This document shows, piece after piece, positions 1 through 11,859 of a stretch of DNA of 64,000 nucleotides. The position numbers and the translations under genes were made by a program. Location of the stretch: NCBI GenBank assembly GCA_903813345.2, contig CAIIXF020000011.1, positions 22,241,754 through 22,305,753 of the forward strand, written 5' to 3'. The notes beneath the pieces were generated by a model. That model was not told the DNA's origin. It saw only the letters and a program-made list of their open reading frames with translations, and did not search any database. The DNA comes from Owenia fusiformis. Its lineage: Eukaryota > Annelida > Polychaeta > Sabellida > Oweniidae. Each line of letters opens with the position of its first letter. Position 1 is the stretch's first letter.

Positions 1-279
1 TGACCTTGATATGTGTTTATTTTTAGCATGTGATTTGCAATGTAGGCAGCGTTTGCCAAGGAGGAGTCCACATATTAAAAAATTCCATTTCATCATTTTG
101 GCCCAAAATCACCTGAATAATGTTCAGAATGGCAAAGAACTGCATGATTTTCAAAGAAAATTTTGTCAGGGATTGGATTCACTCGCACCCCTGAACTCCC
201 CCTGGCTACGGGCCTTAGCAATGTTCACTTAAGACAGGTTTCACTGTATTCATAAACCTTTTTAATAATTTGGCACAAT
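1..279. other. Intron sequence upstream of the repeat, no exon seen
   Basis: This lies upstream of the visible ZMPSTE24-like exons and is presumably intron. The 73-residue open frame at 11-232 has no recognisable domain. Nothing else can be supported here. Confidence 0.4.
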
Positions 280-1693
280 GGGTCAATATAACCTACTTGA
301 GATTTGTTTTGCTCATCGTATAGGAAAAGTAGTACTTAATACACTAGTTCGCTACTTTGTAGATGTATGGCACGTATATGTGTACATGTATTGGCAATTA
401 ATGTTTGGTGATAGCTAGTAGGAGTGTCAGGGACCGCTGACAGATTATTATTTTGAACCAAAAAATTGAATTATATTTTTGGCGGTCTCAGTAAATCAAT
501 GGGGTAATCAGGTCCTACGTGCTTTTTACAGGCCCAGAAATCAATGCTCGCTTATAAATGTAGCAAAATCTTTTTTCGTTCGTGGGATATTTTTTTCACC
601 ATATAACCGAACGGGAAGTTTTTGAATAGGACTACATGATCTGAATGGATGTGAGGATTCGATGGGCTGGGATTTGAGAAATTATGATTTGAACTTTGCC
701 AATTTTACATGTATTCCAATGGGTGAAAAAGTAAGTTGCTTTCTACCTAATAGGGTCAATATAACCTACTTGAGATTTGTTTTGCTCATCGTATAGGAAA
801 AGTAGTACTTAATACACTAGTTCGCTACTTTGTAGATGTATGGCACGTATATGTGTACATGTATTGGCAATTAATGTTTGGTGATAGCTAGTAGGAGTGT
901 CAGGGACCGCTGACAGATTATTATTTTGAACCAAAAAATTGAATTATATTTTTGGCGGTCTCAGTAAATCAATGGGGTAATCAGGTCCTACGTGCTTTTT
1001 ACAGGCCCAGAAATCAATGCTCGCTTATAAATGTAGCAAAATCTTTTTTCGTTCGTGGGATATTTTTTTCACCATATAACCGAACGGGAAGTTTTTGAAT
1101 AGGACTACATGATCTGAATGGATGTGAGGATTCGATGGGCTGGGATTTGAGAAATTATGATTTGAACTTTGCCAATTTTACATGTATTCCAATGGGTGAA
1201 AAAGTAAGTTGCTTTCTACCTAATAGGGTCAATATAACCTACTTGAGATTTGTTTTGCTCATCGTATAGGAAAAGTAGTACTTAATACACTAGTTCGCTA
1301 CTTTGTAGATGTATGGCACGTATATGTGTACATGTATTGGCAATTAATGTTTGGTGATAGCTAGTAGGAGTGTCAGGGACCGCTGACAGATTATTATTTT
1401 GAACCAAAAAATTGAATTATATTTTTGGCGGTCTCAGTAAATCAATGGGGTAATCAGGTCCTACGTGCTTTTTACAGGCCCAGAAATCAATGCTCGCTTA
1501 TAAATGTAGCAAAATCTTTTTTCGTTCGTGGGATATTTTTTTCACCATATAACCGAACGGGAAGTTTTTGAATAGGACTACATGATCTGAATGGATGTGA
1601 GGATTCGATGGGCTGGGATTTGAGAAATTATGATTTGAACTTTGCCAATTTTACATGTATTCCAATGGGTGAAAAAGTAAGTTGCTTTCTACC
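280..1693. repeat. 473-bp tandem triplication
   Basis: Three head-to-tail copies start at 280, 753 and 1226, an exact 473-bp spacing. The third stops at about 1693, where the sequence runs into the intron end before the ZMPSTE24 exon. The copies look identical by eye, so the expansion is recent or homogenised. Each unit carries a segment ending in GAAAAAGTAAGT that resembles an exon-donor border, but its translation does not match the protease. Confidence 0.95.
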
Positions 1694-1711
1694 AATGTTG
1701 ATATCTTTCAG

Positions 1712-2970
1712 GAATCTGAATCCACCAAAGATGAGAGCACCACTAAAACAGAAGACACCCCCAATGATACCACCGAAGAAAAACCTAAGAAGAAAGTAGG
1801 TTGTAATAATGAAGAGGTGTTAGCAGTTCTTGGCCATGAGTTGGGCCATTGGAAACTTAACCACAATCTAAAGAATCTCCTTATAGGGCAGGTGAGTGAC
1901 TGGCAGTATAAACTATAGTATGTGGACATTTCTCTTAGGTCTTCTGACTGGAGAGCTCATTCAAAACACATTTAACTTTAAATGGAAAACCTAGGAATCG
2001 ATACTTCGCTTATACCTGTAGCATACACTCCAAAACCCAATTAGAAAATTCAGTAAATCTGTGTTTTTGAAAATCTCTATAAAATCTGCTGGCTAGATAA
2101 CTCATTGTGAATGACTTTTGTGAATTGATGAAATGAATGCTCAAATAAAAAAATAGATGCGACGTGAAATATTTCAGACTTATAAAAGTTCAATTAAATT
2201 GTGTTTATCATTGGTCCAGACTGATTAGGGTTAAATTACATTTATCAATGTGTTATTTTCTTAATTTTACGTTTGTTTACAGGTGAATACATTCCTATGT
2301 TTTGCTATATTTGGCTTGTTGATGAAGGAACAGAAGTTATACTCTGCGTTTGGCTTTGACAGCAGTCCTACAATGATTGGACTTATCATCATATTCCAGT
2401 TTATCTTCTCACCATATAATGAGGTAAGACTATTCGATACGGTCTAATGTAACCTTTAAGCGTAAATCCCCGCCTTATTAAAATATCATTCTGAAGTATT
2501 TTTATATGCATTTCAGTGATACTATTTTTCATAGAAAAGTTAGATGTGATATACCACATTTTAAAGTTACTTTATCCTTGCACGGTTCGTTGAAATTGAG
2601 ATAATTTTGAAAACACTGAATAGGAGACTCAGGGTGGTATCACATTCTGATCATGCTATATGCATGTATCAAGTAAAGTAAAAATCAGGGTCCCTTGTTT
2701 ATTTGATCACTATGGTAACTTGTAACTGATGATATATATTTATATCTCCAGGTGCTGTCTTTCTGTATGACATGGCTGAGTAGGAGATTTGAGTTCCAGG
2801 CTGATGCCTTTGCAAAGGGTCTTAAAAGAGCTGAGGCCCTCAGATCATCCCTTATCAAACTCAACAAGGACAATCTGGGCTTCCCAGTGGCCGACTGGCT
2901 GTTCTCTGCTTGGAACTACTCCCACCCTCCCCTCATAGAAAGATTGAAAGCCTTGGATAAAACTGAGTAA
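1712..2970 (+). CDS. ZMPSTE24: CAAX prenyl protease 1 (ZMPSTE24/Ste24 type), C-terminal part
   Basis: This is an integral-membrane zinc metalloprotease of the M48A family, which in the ER and nuclear envelope trims prenylated CAAX proteins such as prelamin A. Three exons are visible: 1712-1891, 2283-2423 and 2752-2970, all phase 0, coding for 179 residues. Exon one has an acidic Lys/Thr/Glu-rich linker and then the zinc motif HELGH. Exon two is hydrophobic and ends FSPYNE. Exon three starts VLSFC and carries [12 protein letters not shown], whose Glu is the third zinc ligand, and then LNKDNLGFP and a [13 protein letters not shown] segment typical of the family. The N-terminal part (transmembrane helices) lies outside the window. 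The last 13 codons are copied again at 4466-4504 by a tandem duplication, but the gene already stops at 2970. Confidence 0.95.
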
Positions 2971-5900
2971 CTGAGGAAATGAATAGTATTCTGGTCATCT
3001 GGACCTCGTTGTGAGATATTATGGATCATGATTATTGAATTTCAATCCCTTTTCATTTGATTTGATTAAAATCTTTATAGGCCTACTGGATATGATCAAG
3101 AACTAGACGCGGTGATAATTAACAATTATTTAACTTTGGTAAAATCATGGAAATTGAACTTCACAAATTATCATCTGCAATATTTTCAAGGAACTAGCAC
3201 CAGTTAAGCCTGTGACTATTTGAAACATATCACTCATATGTGAAACATTGTATTGTCAAGTTTTTGTGGTAGTGCAGAGGTTTTATTACGATTTATGACA
3301 TTAAACAGGGAAAATGGTTAGAACCAATAAGGCAAAAATATAGGAAAATAAAATTTTGATACGGAAAATGTTGCACGAATTCCTTGAAACAACAGGTGAA
3401 TTTTTTAAAATACTTGACAAAAGAACGTTTTAGCAGGCATTAGTATTGTAATGTGTACTGTGCAACAATAGCATTGCATTCTGGATTTGTCATCCTCAAG
3501 AAGTAGGTTACAACATCCAGAAAAACTACTATTTAATTGATGATTTCTATAGCTCTACGTTCTTTTGCTCGTATTTGCTCATTTTTCAACAATATTGTTT
3601 TGTTTATATTTTCTATGATTCCTGGTTAGGGGTTTTCATTAAACGCAATTAGAAGTTTCAGTATTTAAAGTGACACTGTCTCTTGTTGTATAAGTTGTAA
3701 CATTTCAGCATAACTCTTTATATATTAGTTTTTATATGAACAGATCTTGGATATAGCCTCCAGTAATCTAAGGATAGTATGAGTGTAATAGTTGGTGGAC
3801 TAAAATTGTGCAAATTATCATTGACTGTATATGGATCACTACAAGCCTTGAAACTCACTGATTGTGATATTACTACTATAATATTTAAAGCAATGTAATT
3901 GCATTCATTTGAATCTTTATATGCGTCTTAAAATAAAACGATAACTGATAATATTTTTCTGTTCACATTTTATCAACCATGACACGGTTAGAGTCCATTT
4001 CACTGTTTCATTGCGTCAGTAGAACGGCAAAAATAAGAAATTGGGAGACCATTGTGCAATAATATATAGAAAAGTATATTCATAATGTACATGAATGACA
4101 TTTGTATATTTCAGATTTTTTAGTTTTTTGTGCAATAAACCTGTGCCGTCTTGTAATTTGAAGAATTTCAGCCATGTTAATCTTATTGAAAATAACATGG
4201 CAGAGAAGCATCCAAATATAAAAGGCCACACACTTTATAAGCCAAACTAGAAGTAATCCAAGATATACAAATGCCATTCATGTACAATAGGAATATATTT
4301 TTCCATATATTATTGCAAAATGATATTTTGATTTCTTATTTTTAAGCTTTTACTGACGGAATTAAACAGTGAAATGGACTCTTAATTCTTGCATGTCCAG
4401 ATCAACCCTAAAACTGACAAGTCATTTTCATAACGTTAACCGAACACGATGTATATGTGTTTGTTCTCATAGAAAGATTGAAAGCCTTGGATAAAACTGA
4501 GTAACTGAGGAAATGAATAGTATTCTGGTCATCTGGACCTCGTTGTGAGATATTATGGATCATGATTATTGAATTTCAATCCCTTTTCATTTGATTTGAT
4601 TAAAATCTTTATAGGCCTACTGGATATGATCAAGAACTAGACGCGGTGATAATTAACAATTATTTAACTTTGGTAAAATCATGGAAATTGAACTTCACAA
4701 ATTATGATCTGCAATATTTTCAAGGAACTAGCACCAGTTAAGCCTGTGACTATTTGAAACATATCACTCATATGTGAAACATTGTATTGTCAAGTTTTTG
4801 TGGTAGTGCAGAGGTTTTATTACGATTTATGACATTAAACAGGGAAAATGGTTAGAACCAATAAGGCAAAAATATAGGAAAATAAAATTTTGATACGGAA
4901 AATGTTGCACGAATTCCTTGAAACAACAGGTGAATTTTTTAAAATACTTGACAAAAGAACGTTTTAGCAGGCATTAGTATTGTAATGTGTACTGTGCAAC
5001 AATAGCATTGCATTCTGGATTTGTCATCCTCAAGAAGTAGGTTACAACATCCAGAAAAACTACTATTTAATTGATGATTTCTATAGCTCTACGTTCTTTT
5101 GCTCGTATTTGCTCATTTTTCAACAATATTGTTTTGTTTATATTTTCTATGATTCCTGGTTAGGGGTTTTCATTAAACGCAATTAGAAGTTTCAGTATTT
5201 AAAGTGACACTGTCTCTTGTTGTATAAGTTGTAACATTTCAGCATAACTCTTTATATATTAGTTTTTATATGAACAGATCTTGGATATAGCCTCCAGTAA
5301 TCTAAGGATAGTATGAGTGTAATAGTTGGTGGACTAAAATTGTGCAAATTATCATTGACTGTATATGGATCACTACAAGCCTTGAAACTCACTGATTGTG
5401 ATATTACTACTATAATATTTAAAGCAATGTAATTGCATTCATTTGAATCTTTATATGCGTCTTAAAATAAAACGATAACTGATAATATTTTTCTGTTCAC
5501 ATTTTATCAACCATGACACGGTTAGAGTCCATTTCACTGTTTCATTGCGTCAGTAGAACGGCAAAAATAAGAAATTGGGAGACCATTGTGCAATAATATA
5601 TAGAAAAGTATATTGATAATGTACATGAATGACATTTGTATATTTCAGATTTTTTAGTTTTTTGTGCAATAAACCTGTGCCGTCTTGTAATTTGAAGAAT
5701 TTCAGCCATGTTAATCTTATTGAAAATAACATGGCAGAGAAGCATCCAAATATAAAAGGCCACACACTTTATAAGCCAAACTAGAAGTAATCCAAGATAT
5801 ACAAATGCCATTCATGTACAATAGGAATATATTTTTCCATATATTATTGCAAAATGATATTTTGATTTCTTATTTTTAAGCTTTTACTGACGGAATTAAA

Positions 5901-5999
5901 CAGTGAAATGGACTCTTAATTCTTGCATGTCCAGATCAACCCTAAAACTGACAAGTCATTTTCATAACGTTAACCGAACACGATGTATATGTGTTTGTT
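2932..5999. repeat. 1534-bp tandem duplication of the ZMPSTE24 3' end
   Basis: Copy one is 2932-4465 and copy two 4466-5999. The unit starts inside the last exon, 39 bp before the end of the stop codon, and includes the whole 3' UTR and downstream flank. Only scattered single-base differences were seen, for example near 3176 versus 4710 and 4081 versus 5615. Copy two ends just before a 17-base poly-G tract at 6003-6019. Confidence 0.95.
3347..3937 (+). promoter_or_regulatory. Candidate polyadenylation signals of the ZMPSTE24-like gene
   Basis: AATAAA occurs at 3347-3352 and 3932-3937 downstream of the stop at 2970. Both are repeated in the duplicated copy. The sequence does not show which is used. 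Confidence 0.4.
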
Positions 6000-6002
6000 T
6001 GT

Positions 6003-6019
6003 GGGGGGGGGGGGGGGGG
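6003..6019. repeat. Poly-G tract (17 G)
   Basis: A run of 17 guanines lies at the outer edge of the 1534-bp duplication. Other G runs occur at 7888-7903, 25068-25082 and 25993-26002. Confidence 0.9.
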
Positions 6020-6659
6020 TAGCGTGCTAAATGAAGTGTTCAGCTACCATAGATAGATAGTATACTCTAGTACCATTCAAAGTACTATCTTAGATTTACG
6101 TTGGTATTTCTAATAGGCCTAAGTATAGACTATTAAACTGAGTTAGAGGGTTACGACGTACGTTCATAGTAACTGCTCCCTGACATCTAGTCTAAAAAAT
6201 GAGGAAATAACATTTTTTAAATCCCCGACTATCAATTGCAAAGACGAAAAATATATAGTTTTTAACCATCAAGAGACGTGATCCTTACTCTAGCAGAATT
6301 GTAAAATATTTAAGTGTCAAGGCCCAATAAAAACAATTCTGAAATAACAATAGCTCACCCATATATGCGAGCTAAAAAGTGGCTGCCCAGGTGTAAAAGG
6401 GTAGGTGGTTCTATCAAATTTTGGTCCTCAATTCTATTGATTTATATGGTGACCTAATCACAATTATTTTCCTTATTATTTATACACAGTCAGGGCCAGT
6501 AAGGGCCGTAAGGAAAGGGGACCATAATCCCCAGGGGACCATAATTTCTTTTACACCGGCCTGCCCGCAATGCCGCTACATCATGCACGAAGGCGATCAA
6601 AAGTATACCCTGATTCTAATGTAATCTATTGAACAGACTCCATTACTCATTTGATTTTC
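6020..6659. other. Intergenic spacer
   Basis: AT-rich sequence between the protease duplication and the 3' end of the minus-strand secreted-protein gene. I see no exon or repeat structure here; the 67-residue open frame at 6421-6624 lacks any recognisable domain. Confidence 0.4.
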
Positions 6660-6665
6660 TTTATT
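6660..6665 (-). promoter_or_regulatory. Polyadenylation signal, distal last exon
   Basis: AATAAA on the minus strand, about 36 bases beyond the stop of the distal terminal exon at 6701. It supports that exon as a genuine transcript end. Confidence 0.6.
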
Positions 6666-6700
6666 GACCCTGGCGGTAAAGTGATAAATAATCAACATAT

Positions 6701-6883
6701 TTAGTAAGAGATTGGTGTGATTACTTTCTCTTCGCCAGTTTCTTCACTCTCTTCAACCAGAATGAGGGTAAGGAGTTCATCCATGATGATTTCAACCTTC
6801 TTCATGGCTTCGTCCACCTCTCCCCTTTCCTCCTCTGGTACAAGGATGTTTATCAGCATGCCCCACATGTCCTTCACTAAATC
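6701..6883 (-). CDS. Distal alternative terminal exon (61 codons with stop)
   Basis: Read on the minus strand, this exon follows a good acceptor (TATTTCAG) and runs 60 codons to TAA at 6701. It ends VITPISY. It is homologous to the proximal last exon at 7345-7515: over the last 47 residues I count 31 identities. It has its own polyadenylation signal. Because the proximal copy ends in a stop, a transcript can use only one of them for coding. Confidence 0.8.
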   Translation of the reverse strand, partial: DLVKDMWGMLINILVPEEERGEVDEAMKKVEIIMDELLTLILVEESEETGEEKVITPISY

Positions 6884-9565
6884 CTGAAATAATACAATCG
6901 TACATTAATATGTGCTGATATTAAAGAGTCCACTAACGTTTCCTTATTTTGGACCAAGAGCTCCAGTTGCACGTGGATGTCCTTCAGTAACCTTTAACAG
7001 GTCATACTCATTGTTGTGTTTTGAAATATTCCCCAACTCCTAACACGGGATTTACAGACAGTTTCCACCCACATATGGAATATGGAGTTTTAGTGAAGCT
7101 GGTCTTTGTCACTGGTATTTATCATATTATGCTATTAAAATGCCCTGTTTAAAGCGATCTTCGCACCTCATATTTGAAAACACATTTGATTCATTTTCAA
7201 GATAGCTTTGCATGAGTAATGTGCCTAAAAAAGTTTCCAAAATCGTACAAAATATCTATGTATGGAACAAAGTCAAAAATATTTTGTTTACATTTTATTG
7301 ATTAACACGATGCTAAATAACTTTCAAAACAGGATCAAATTTATTTAATAAGAGATTGGTTTAATTATTTTTTCCTCGTCTGTTTCTCCACTCTCTTCAA
7401 CACCGATTAGGACGAGCAGGTCTTTCATGATTATCTCCATCTTCCCGAGTGCTTCGTCAATCTTTCCCCTCCTCTCTTCTGGTATGACGAGGTCAAACAG
7501 ATCCTTTATAATTTCCTACACGTATCATGTTTATTGTTTTAGTCTATGTAATGGGCTTTGCTGTGTTTTTAAACTCATGAATATGAATCAGATCTACAGT
7601 GGGTTACAAAATTGTAGGCAACATGTACAACTGACCTACCACTCTTTTTCTTATGATCCCAAACACAACATTCCCCAATAAAGTGTGATATGCTATAGAT
7701 TATTGGAGAAGTTACTAAAGATTCAAAGCGCGCCAAAAAATGAGAAATGTTCAAATTCTACCAAATAGTAAAAATGGTAACCACAAATTCGCCAATATTA
7801 TGTGGACAATTACCATATCTTAGTCTAGGTACAAGATCTTGTGACCCCCAGCTAAACACACACTTCTTGTGCTGGTGAAGTTGACAAGGGGGGGGGGGGG
7901 GGGTGTACAGTCTTGAAATAAGACTAAGCATATCTATACATTGCGAGAACATCCAAATAACTCACCATCGCTTCTCTAAAATCTTTCTCAGACTTATCCT
8001 TTCTGTCAGCCTCGTCCTTTTCAATCTGGGCTTTCTTTTCCAACAACTCATTCTGCTTCTCGACTGGCAGTTCCTCGAATTCCTGTTTGAACACATTTCA
8101 TCTTTCTCAATATAACATTAAATGTATTAAATGAAGAATTTAAAATCAAGAGTTCGTTTTTACATTTTGATTTTCTCTTTTTTGAGTAACTCTGTTTTGT
8201 TTAACTGAACCTGTAAATAGTTTATTTTCATTTACATTTCCTGAGCTTTTAGTACATAGTTAGACTTGGTTTTATTAATATAGCTTTAACAATCAAATTA
8301 ACAATTACTACCTTGTTGATGTCCTCAATGAGCTTCTTCTCTTCAGCTTCTTTCTGTTTTTGAGTTTCATGAGACTTCTTGATAGACTCCTCAATAGATT
8401 CAACCAATGATGTGAAAAGTTCCTCGACAAGTTGATCTAAAACGTTTGGCCTTTCGACCTCATCTTCTTGTGGGAGTCCACCTTGACGCACGATCTTCCA
8501 GAATTCAGTGATCTTTCCATATTTTCTTGCTTCCTTGTGGGCCCTGTGGAACTGGGATTTCCAGTCGGTTCTTTTGTCCAATTCCTCTCTCTATGAAACA
8601 AAGCAGATGGTCTTGCTGTGAGTTTATTCATTGAATACATAACTGATGATGAGTTATGTTTAGCAACACACGGAGGATTTTTATCACAACTCTAGTTAGT
8701 TTAGTTATACATTACGAATACGAAATTCTCTTTTAAGAAGTGAAGTCAAACGAATGCAAAGGGTATGGAGAGATTTATCTAGGATACAAAACTTGGATGT
8801 GAATTGCGTCTATTCAGTTCTACTTTTTGGTTTATGACATGGCCTCAATAATAACAAAGTACAGTAATGTGGGACGCCGCCATATTTCATAACCGAGTTC
8901 CAAACTTACAGTTTTATCCTTGGATGCATGGAGCTCATTCATGTAGATGTCCCAATATCCTTGAGCCTCCTCAGTCTGCATCTCCCTGACCTTCTTGTAG
9001 AAGGCATCGAGTTGACCAGCAGCCACGGCCTGTCGCATGCCGTCATAGTACTCCTTCTTCTCATCGGCCTGAAAATGACAGAGAGCAATTTTGATTGGGA
9101 ATGAAATTGATTATGGTCCCGGTGGTCTTTATAGCAATGGCCGTCACTGTTTCAGATTGAGTTGAAACTAATGGGGAATGGTTGTTTTTAGGTTATGTTA
9201 TAAAAGGAAGGGTATTCAATTGCTTGGCCTTTCCTAGTTTTGCAGTATTTGGGAACATTTTTTGTCCATCATTTTCTTATATGGTAAGTAAAGAAAGGAG
9301 TATGATATTTGAACCTGTTTGTTGGTTTACCATATTCATGACCATTTGGAGAGTCATCGTATAGCCTCACCTTGTCTTTCTTGTACTGAGCTTTGAACTC
9401 ATCACCCTTTCCTTTCCTTATAGCATCCTTCAACAGAGTATCATAACTGTCCCTCTCGGCAAGCTGTAGAAGACGGCTCACCAAGTGCTTTGGCACTGGG
9501 CTCCTTGATGGAATTGGGCCGGCGCTGACGGCCACAACTATTGCGAACAAGAGCAACAACTTCAT
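6701..9565 (-). CDS. Secreted charged helical-repeat protein with alternative C-termini
   Basis: I do not recognise the family. Exons on the minus strand are 9565-9371, 9068-8910, 8590-8312, 8082-7966 and then one of two last exons, 7515-7345 or 6883-6701. All junctions are phase 0. The products are 306 or 310 residues. The start is the ATG at 9565, giving a signal peptide (MKLLLLFAIVVAVSAG). The rest is rich in Lys and Glu and looks helical. Exons one to three each hold a similar unit, roughly aromatic-D-x3-x3-A-x2-G-x2-D-x-F (SYDTLLKDAIRKGKGDEF, YYDGMRQAVAAGQLDAF, and a weaker third ending KYGKITEF). No cysteines or catalytic motif stand out. It probably acts outside the cell; a role cannot be assigned. 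Confidence 0.85.
7294..7299 (-). promoter_or_regulatory. Polyadenylation signal, proximal last exon
   Basis: AATAAA on the minus strand about 46 bases past the stop of the proximal terminal exon at 7345. Confidence 0.6.
7345..7515 (-). CDS. Proximal alternative terminal exon (57 codons with stop)
   Basis: Read on the minus strand, the acceptor is ACGTGTAG, weaker in pyrimidines than the distal one. The exon encodes 56 residues, ending IIKPISY. It is a diverged duplicate of the 6701-6883 exon, with a four-residue shorter start. Both are in phase with the upstream exon at 8082-7966. Confidence 0.8.
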   Translation of the reverse strand, partial: EIIKDLFDLVIPEERRGKIDEALGKMEIIMKDLLVLIGVEESGETDEEKIIKPISY

Positions 9566-10263
9566 CTCTGGAACAGTTTAAAACTTTAAATATTCGTTAT
9601 AGTTTTGAAAGCTGTTTTTTCACAAATATGTGTTTTCATTAAAACTACCTAAATGCTTCTTGGACACATTTCTCTCCTAGAGTATTTTATCAAAGCAGTG
9701 AGATCAATTCGACATCCCATATCTACAAAATGACCCTGTTAGACTAGTAAATGAAGAAACATAGGGCCTGAGTAGGTACCAGAAATTAGCATTTTTAATA
9801 ACTTATCGGCACCAAGTTAGGTTAGTGCATACAAAGTACATACCTAGTTGTTTCCTTTGTGAGACTGATGAGAAGAACCTTTGGGGATGGCATATGTATC
9901 TTTTGTTATCTGTTATCTTCAGTATCTAACTATATCTTATCTAATTGGTACCTCACCTATTACTAAACATAGGCCATTATCATACATAACAAAGTTGTAC
10001 TTGCTGTACTCGTGTACTTGTATCCTGCTGTATCTGATCTGATAATGCAGCATTTGTATGTCACCAGCACGGCAGATGTCACATAACAGCCACCGTTTTG
10101 TAAACGATTTGTAACAATGTGTTGCACTTTTGTGATTTCAATTAGTTGTGGGGATTTTGGCTATATACAGAGTGGTCCAAAAAATGGGACACTCGTATTT
10201 CAAAAATAAACATTGATTTTATCGATGAAAACATTTCATATTATATACCAGTGGATAGGGAAC
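9566..10263. other. Upstream region of the secreted-protein gene
   Basis: This should hold the 5' UTR and promoter of the minus-strand gene starting at 9565. An acceptor-like CCAGAG just before the ATG suggests a 5' UTR intron may be present, but no TATA box or start site can be placed. At 10166-10190 there is a lone mariner-like end (ACAGAGTGGTCCAAAAAATG). Confidence 0.35.
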
Positions 10264-11098
10264 TAACACCCCAGTCACATTTCCTACGGCGACCTTGCGG
10301 TCTATCATTTCTGCGGCCAGTAGCTTTTCTACGCTCGCCGTAGAATTTCTGCGCTCTCATACTTTTGCAGTCACATTTCCCACGGCAGCCGCACGCTGAA
10401 TTTTAAATTTCTGTTGATAAATAATACTTTTTTCATTTTATTTACATCGGGACAATTTATAAATGTTATTCATAGTGCTAGGATGTAATATCAAATGAAA
10501 AGTGATCGTGAAACATCGAGAAATAATGATTCAATCTTGTTGAGCCAGTTGATTTCTACGGTGACCTCAGAAATGAACAAATATTATAACTCCGAGTTAT
10601 AATTTCTACGGCGACCCTGCGGCCTGTAAAAAACTGGATACGCCGTACGGAGGCCGCAAGGCGAGTGTAGTTTTCCTACGCTCGCCGCAGAAATACACTG
10701 ATTTAATTGATCTGCGGTCGACGCACGGCCTCCGTACGACAAATGTGACTGGGGTGTAAATAATTTTTTTTTCATTTTATTTACATCGGGACAATTTATA
10801 AATATTATTCATAGTGCTGGTATGTAATATCAAATGAAAAGTGATCGTGAAACATTGACAAATAATGATTCAATCTTGTTGAGCCAATTGATTTCTACGG
10901 GGACCTCAGAAATGAACAAATATTATAACTCCGAGTTATAATTTCTACGCCTTCCCTGCGGCCTGTAAAAATCTGCATACGCCGTACGGAGGCCGCAAGG
11001 CGAGCGTAGTTTTTCTACGCTCGCCGCAGAAATTCACCGATTTAATTGTTCTGCGGTCGACTTGCGGCCGCCGTGCGACAAATGTGACTGGGGTGTAA
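10264..11098. mobile_element. TIR element with internal duplication (CCCCAGTCACATTT family)
   Basis: The ends are inverted: TAACACCCCAGTCACATTT at 10264 and AAATGTGACTGGGGTGTAA ending 11098, with another copy of the right end at 10741-10759. The internal block about 10411-10759 is repeated at about 10760-11098, so the element carries two right halves. Subterminal sequence is unusually rich in CTACGG and CGCCGTA motifs. No transposase is present, so it is non-autonomous. A related short element is at 37935-38107. Confidence 0.8.
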
Positions 11099-11496
11099 GT
11101 TCGAATTGATATATCATAAGTTCAAATCTATTATAATACATGTCAAGCAGCGTCCATAATACAAATGGCGTCATTTTCGTTTCAAAACGGGGTTTTCCCC
11201 ATTTTGATATTTTGGCCTAAAAAGGCCAAGCAATGACAAAAAAGCCCACAAATTGAGGCCCTACAAAATTTTTGGGCCCAAAATGGAAATGGCCCACCCT
11301 CTGGACTCGCCAGTGAAAAGTAGCTAGAGAAATCACAAAACTTCAAGTCAAATTGCAACAAAATTCTCAAGATAAATATAGCTCAACATGGAGTCAGGTA
11401 GTCCAAGTGGAATAAAAATCTCAAAGCATGGCAGATATGAGAAATCAGAAGATGTATCAAAACTTGGATCCATACCAAAATATCATTCAATCCTTA

Positions 11497-11594
11497 TACA
11501 CGGCGCGGTATCCAAACTGCGTGCATACCATGCACGCAGTTTAAAACACTGACAAACTGTAACTTTGCACGCAGTTTGGACACCGCACCGTGTT
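11497..11594. repeat. 98-bp hairpin
   Basis: Arms of about 28 bp (ACACGGCGCGGTATCCAAAC and its near-inverse GTTTGGACACCGCACCGTGT) flank a loop which itself contains TGCACGCAGTTT repeats. It has no coding content. Confidence 0.8.
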
Positions 11595-11859
11595 ATATTG
11601 GTTGTTAATGCCAATGATTATCTTAGCGGATTATTTGTCATCATCAAACTTTTTTTTGTTATCAATATAAATAGTTAACTATTCTCAAACTGAAGATAAA
11701 ATACAAGTGATTTGGCATTGAACTTGAGTAATCGAGGTCATTGACATCATGCACAAAGTTCAATTTTTTAATAAATGTTGATAAATAAATATTTCGATAT
11801 CAAACTTATCAAGCCCCGACTCAAATAGAAAACGCATATTCTAATCATAGCTTGTAAAC

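Noticed and set aside
1608-1799. Open frame starting MGWDLRNYDL and running into the protease exon
   Set aside because: It is the repeat unit read through the intron in another frame; the true exon starts at the acceptor at 1711.
4016-5811. Hydrophobic minus-strand open frames present in both copies of the 1534-bp duplication
   Set aside because: They lie in the protease 3' flank; conservation between the copies only reflects recent duplication, and no start context, splice structure or domain supports them.
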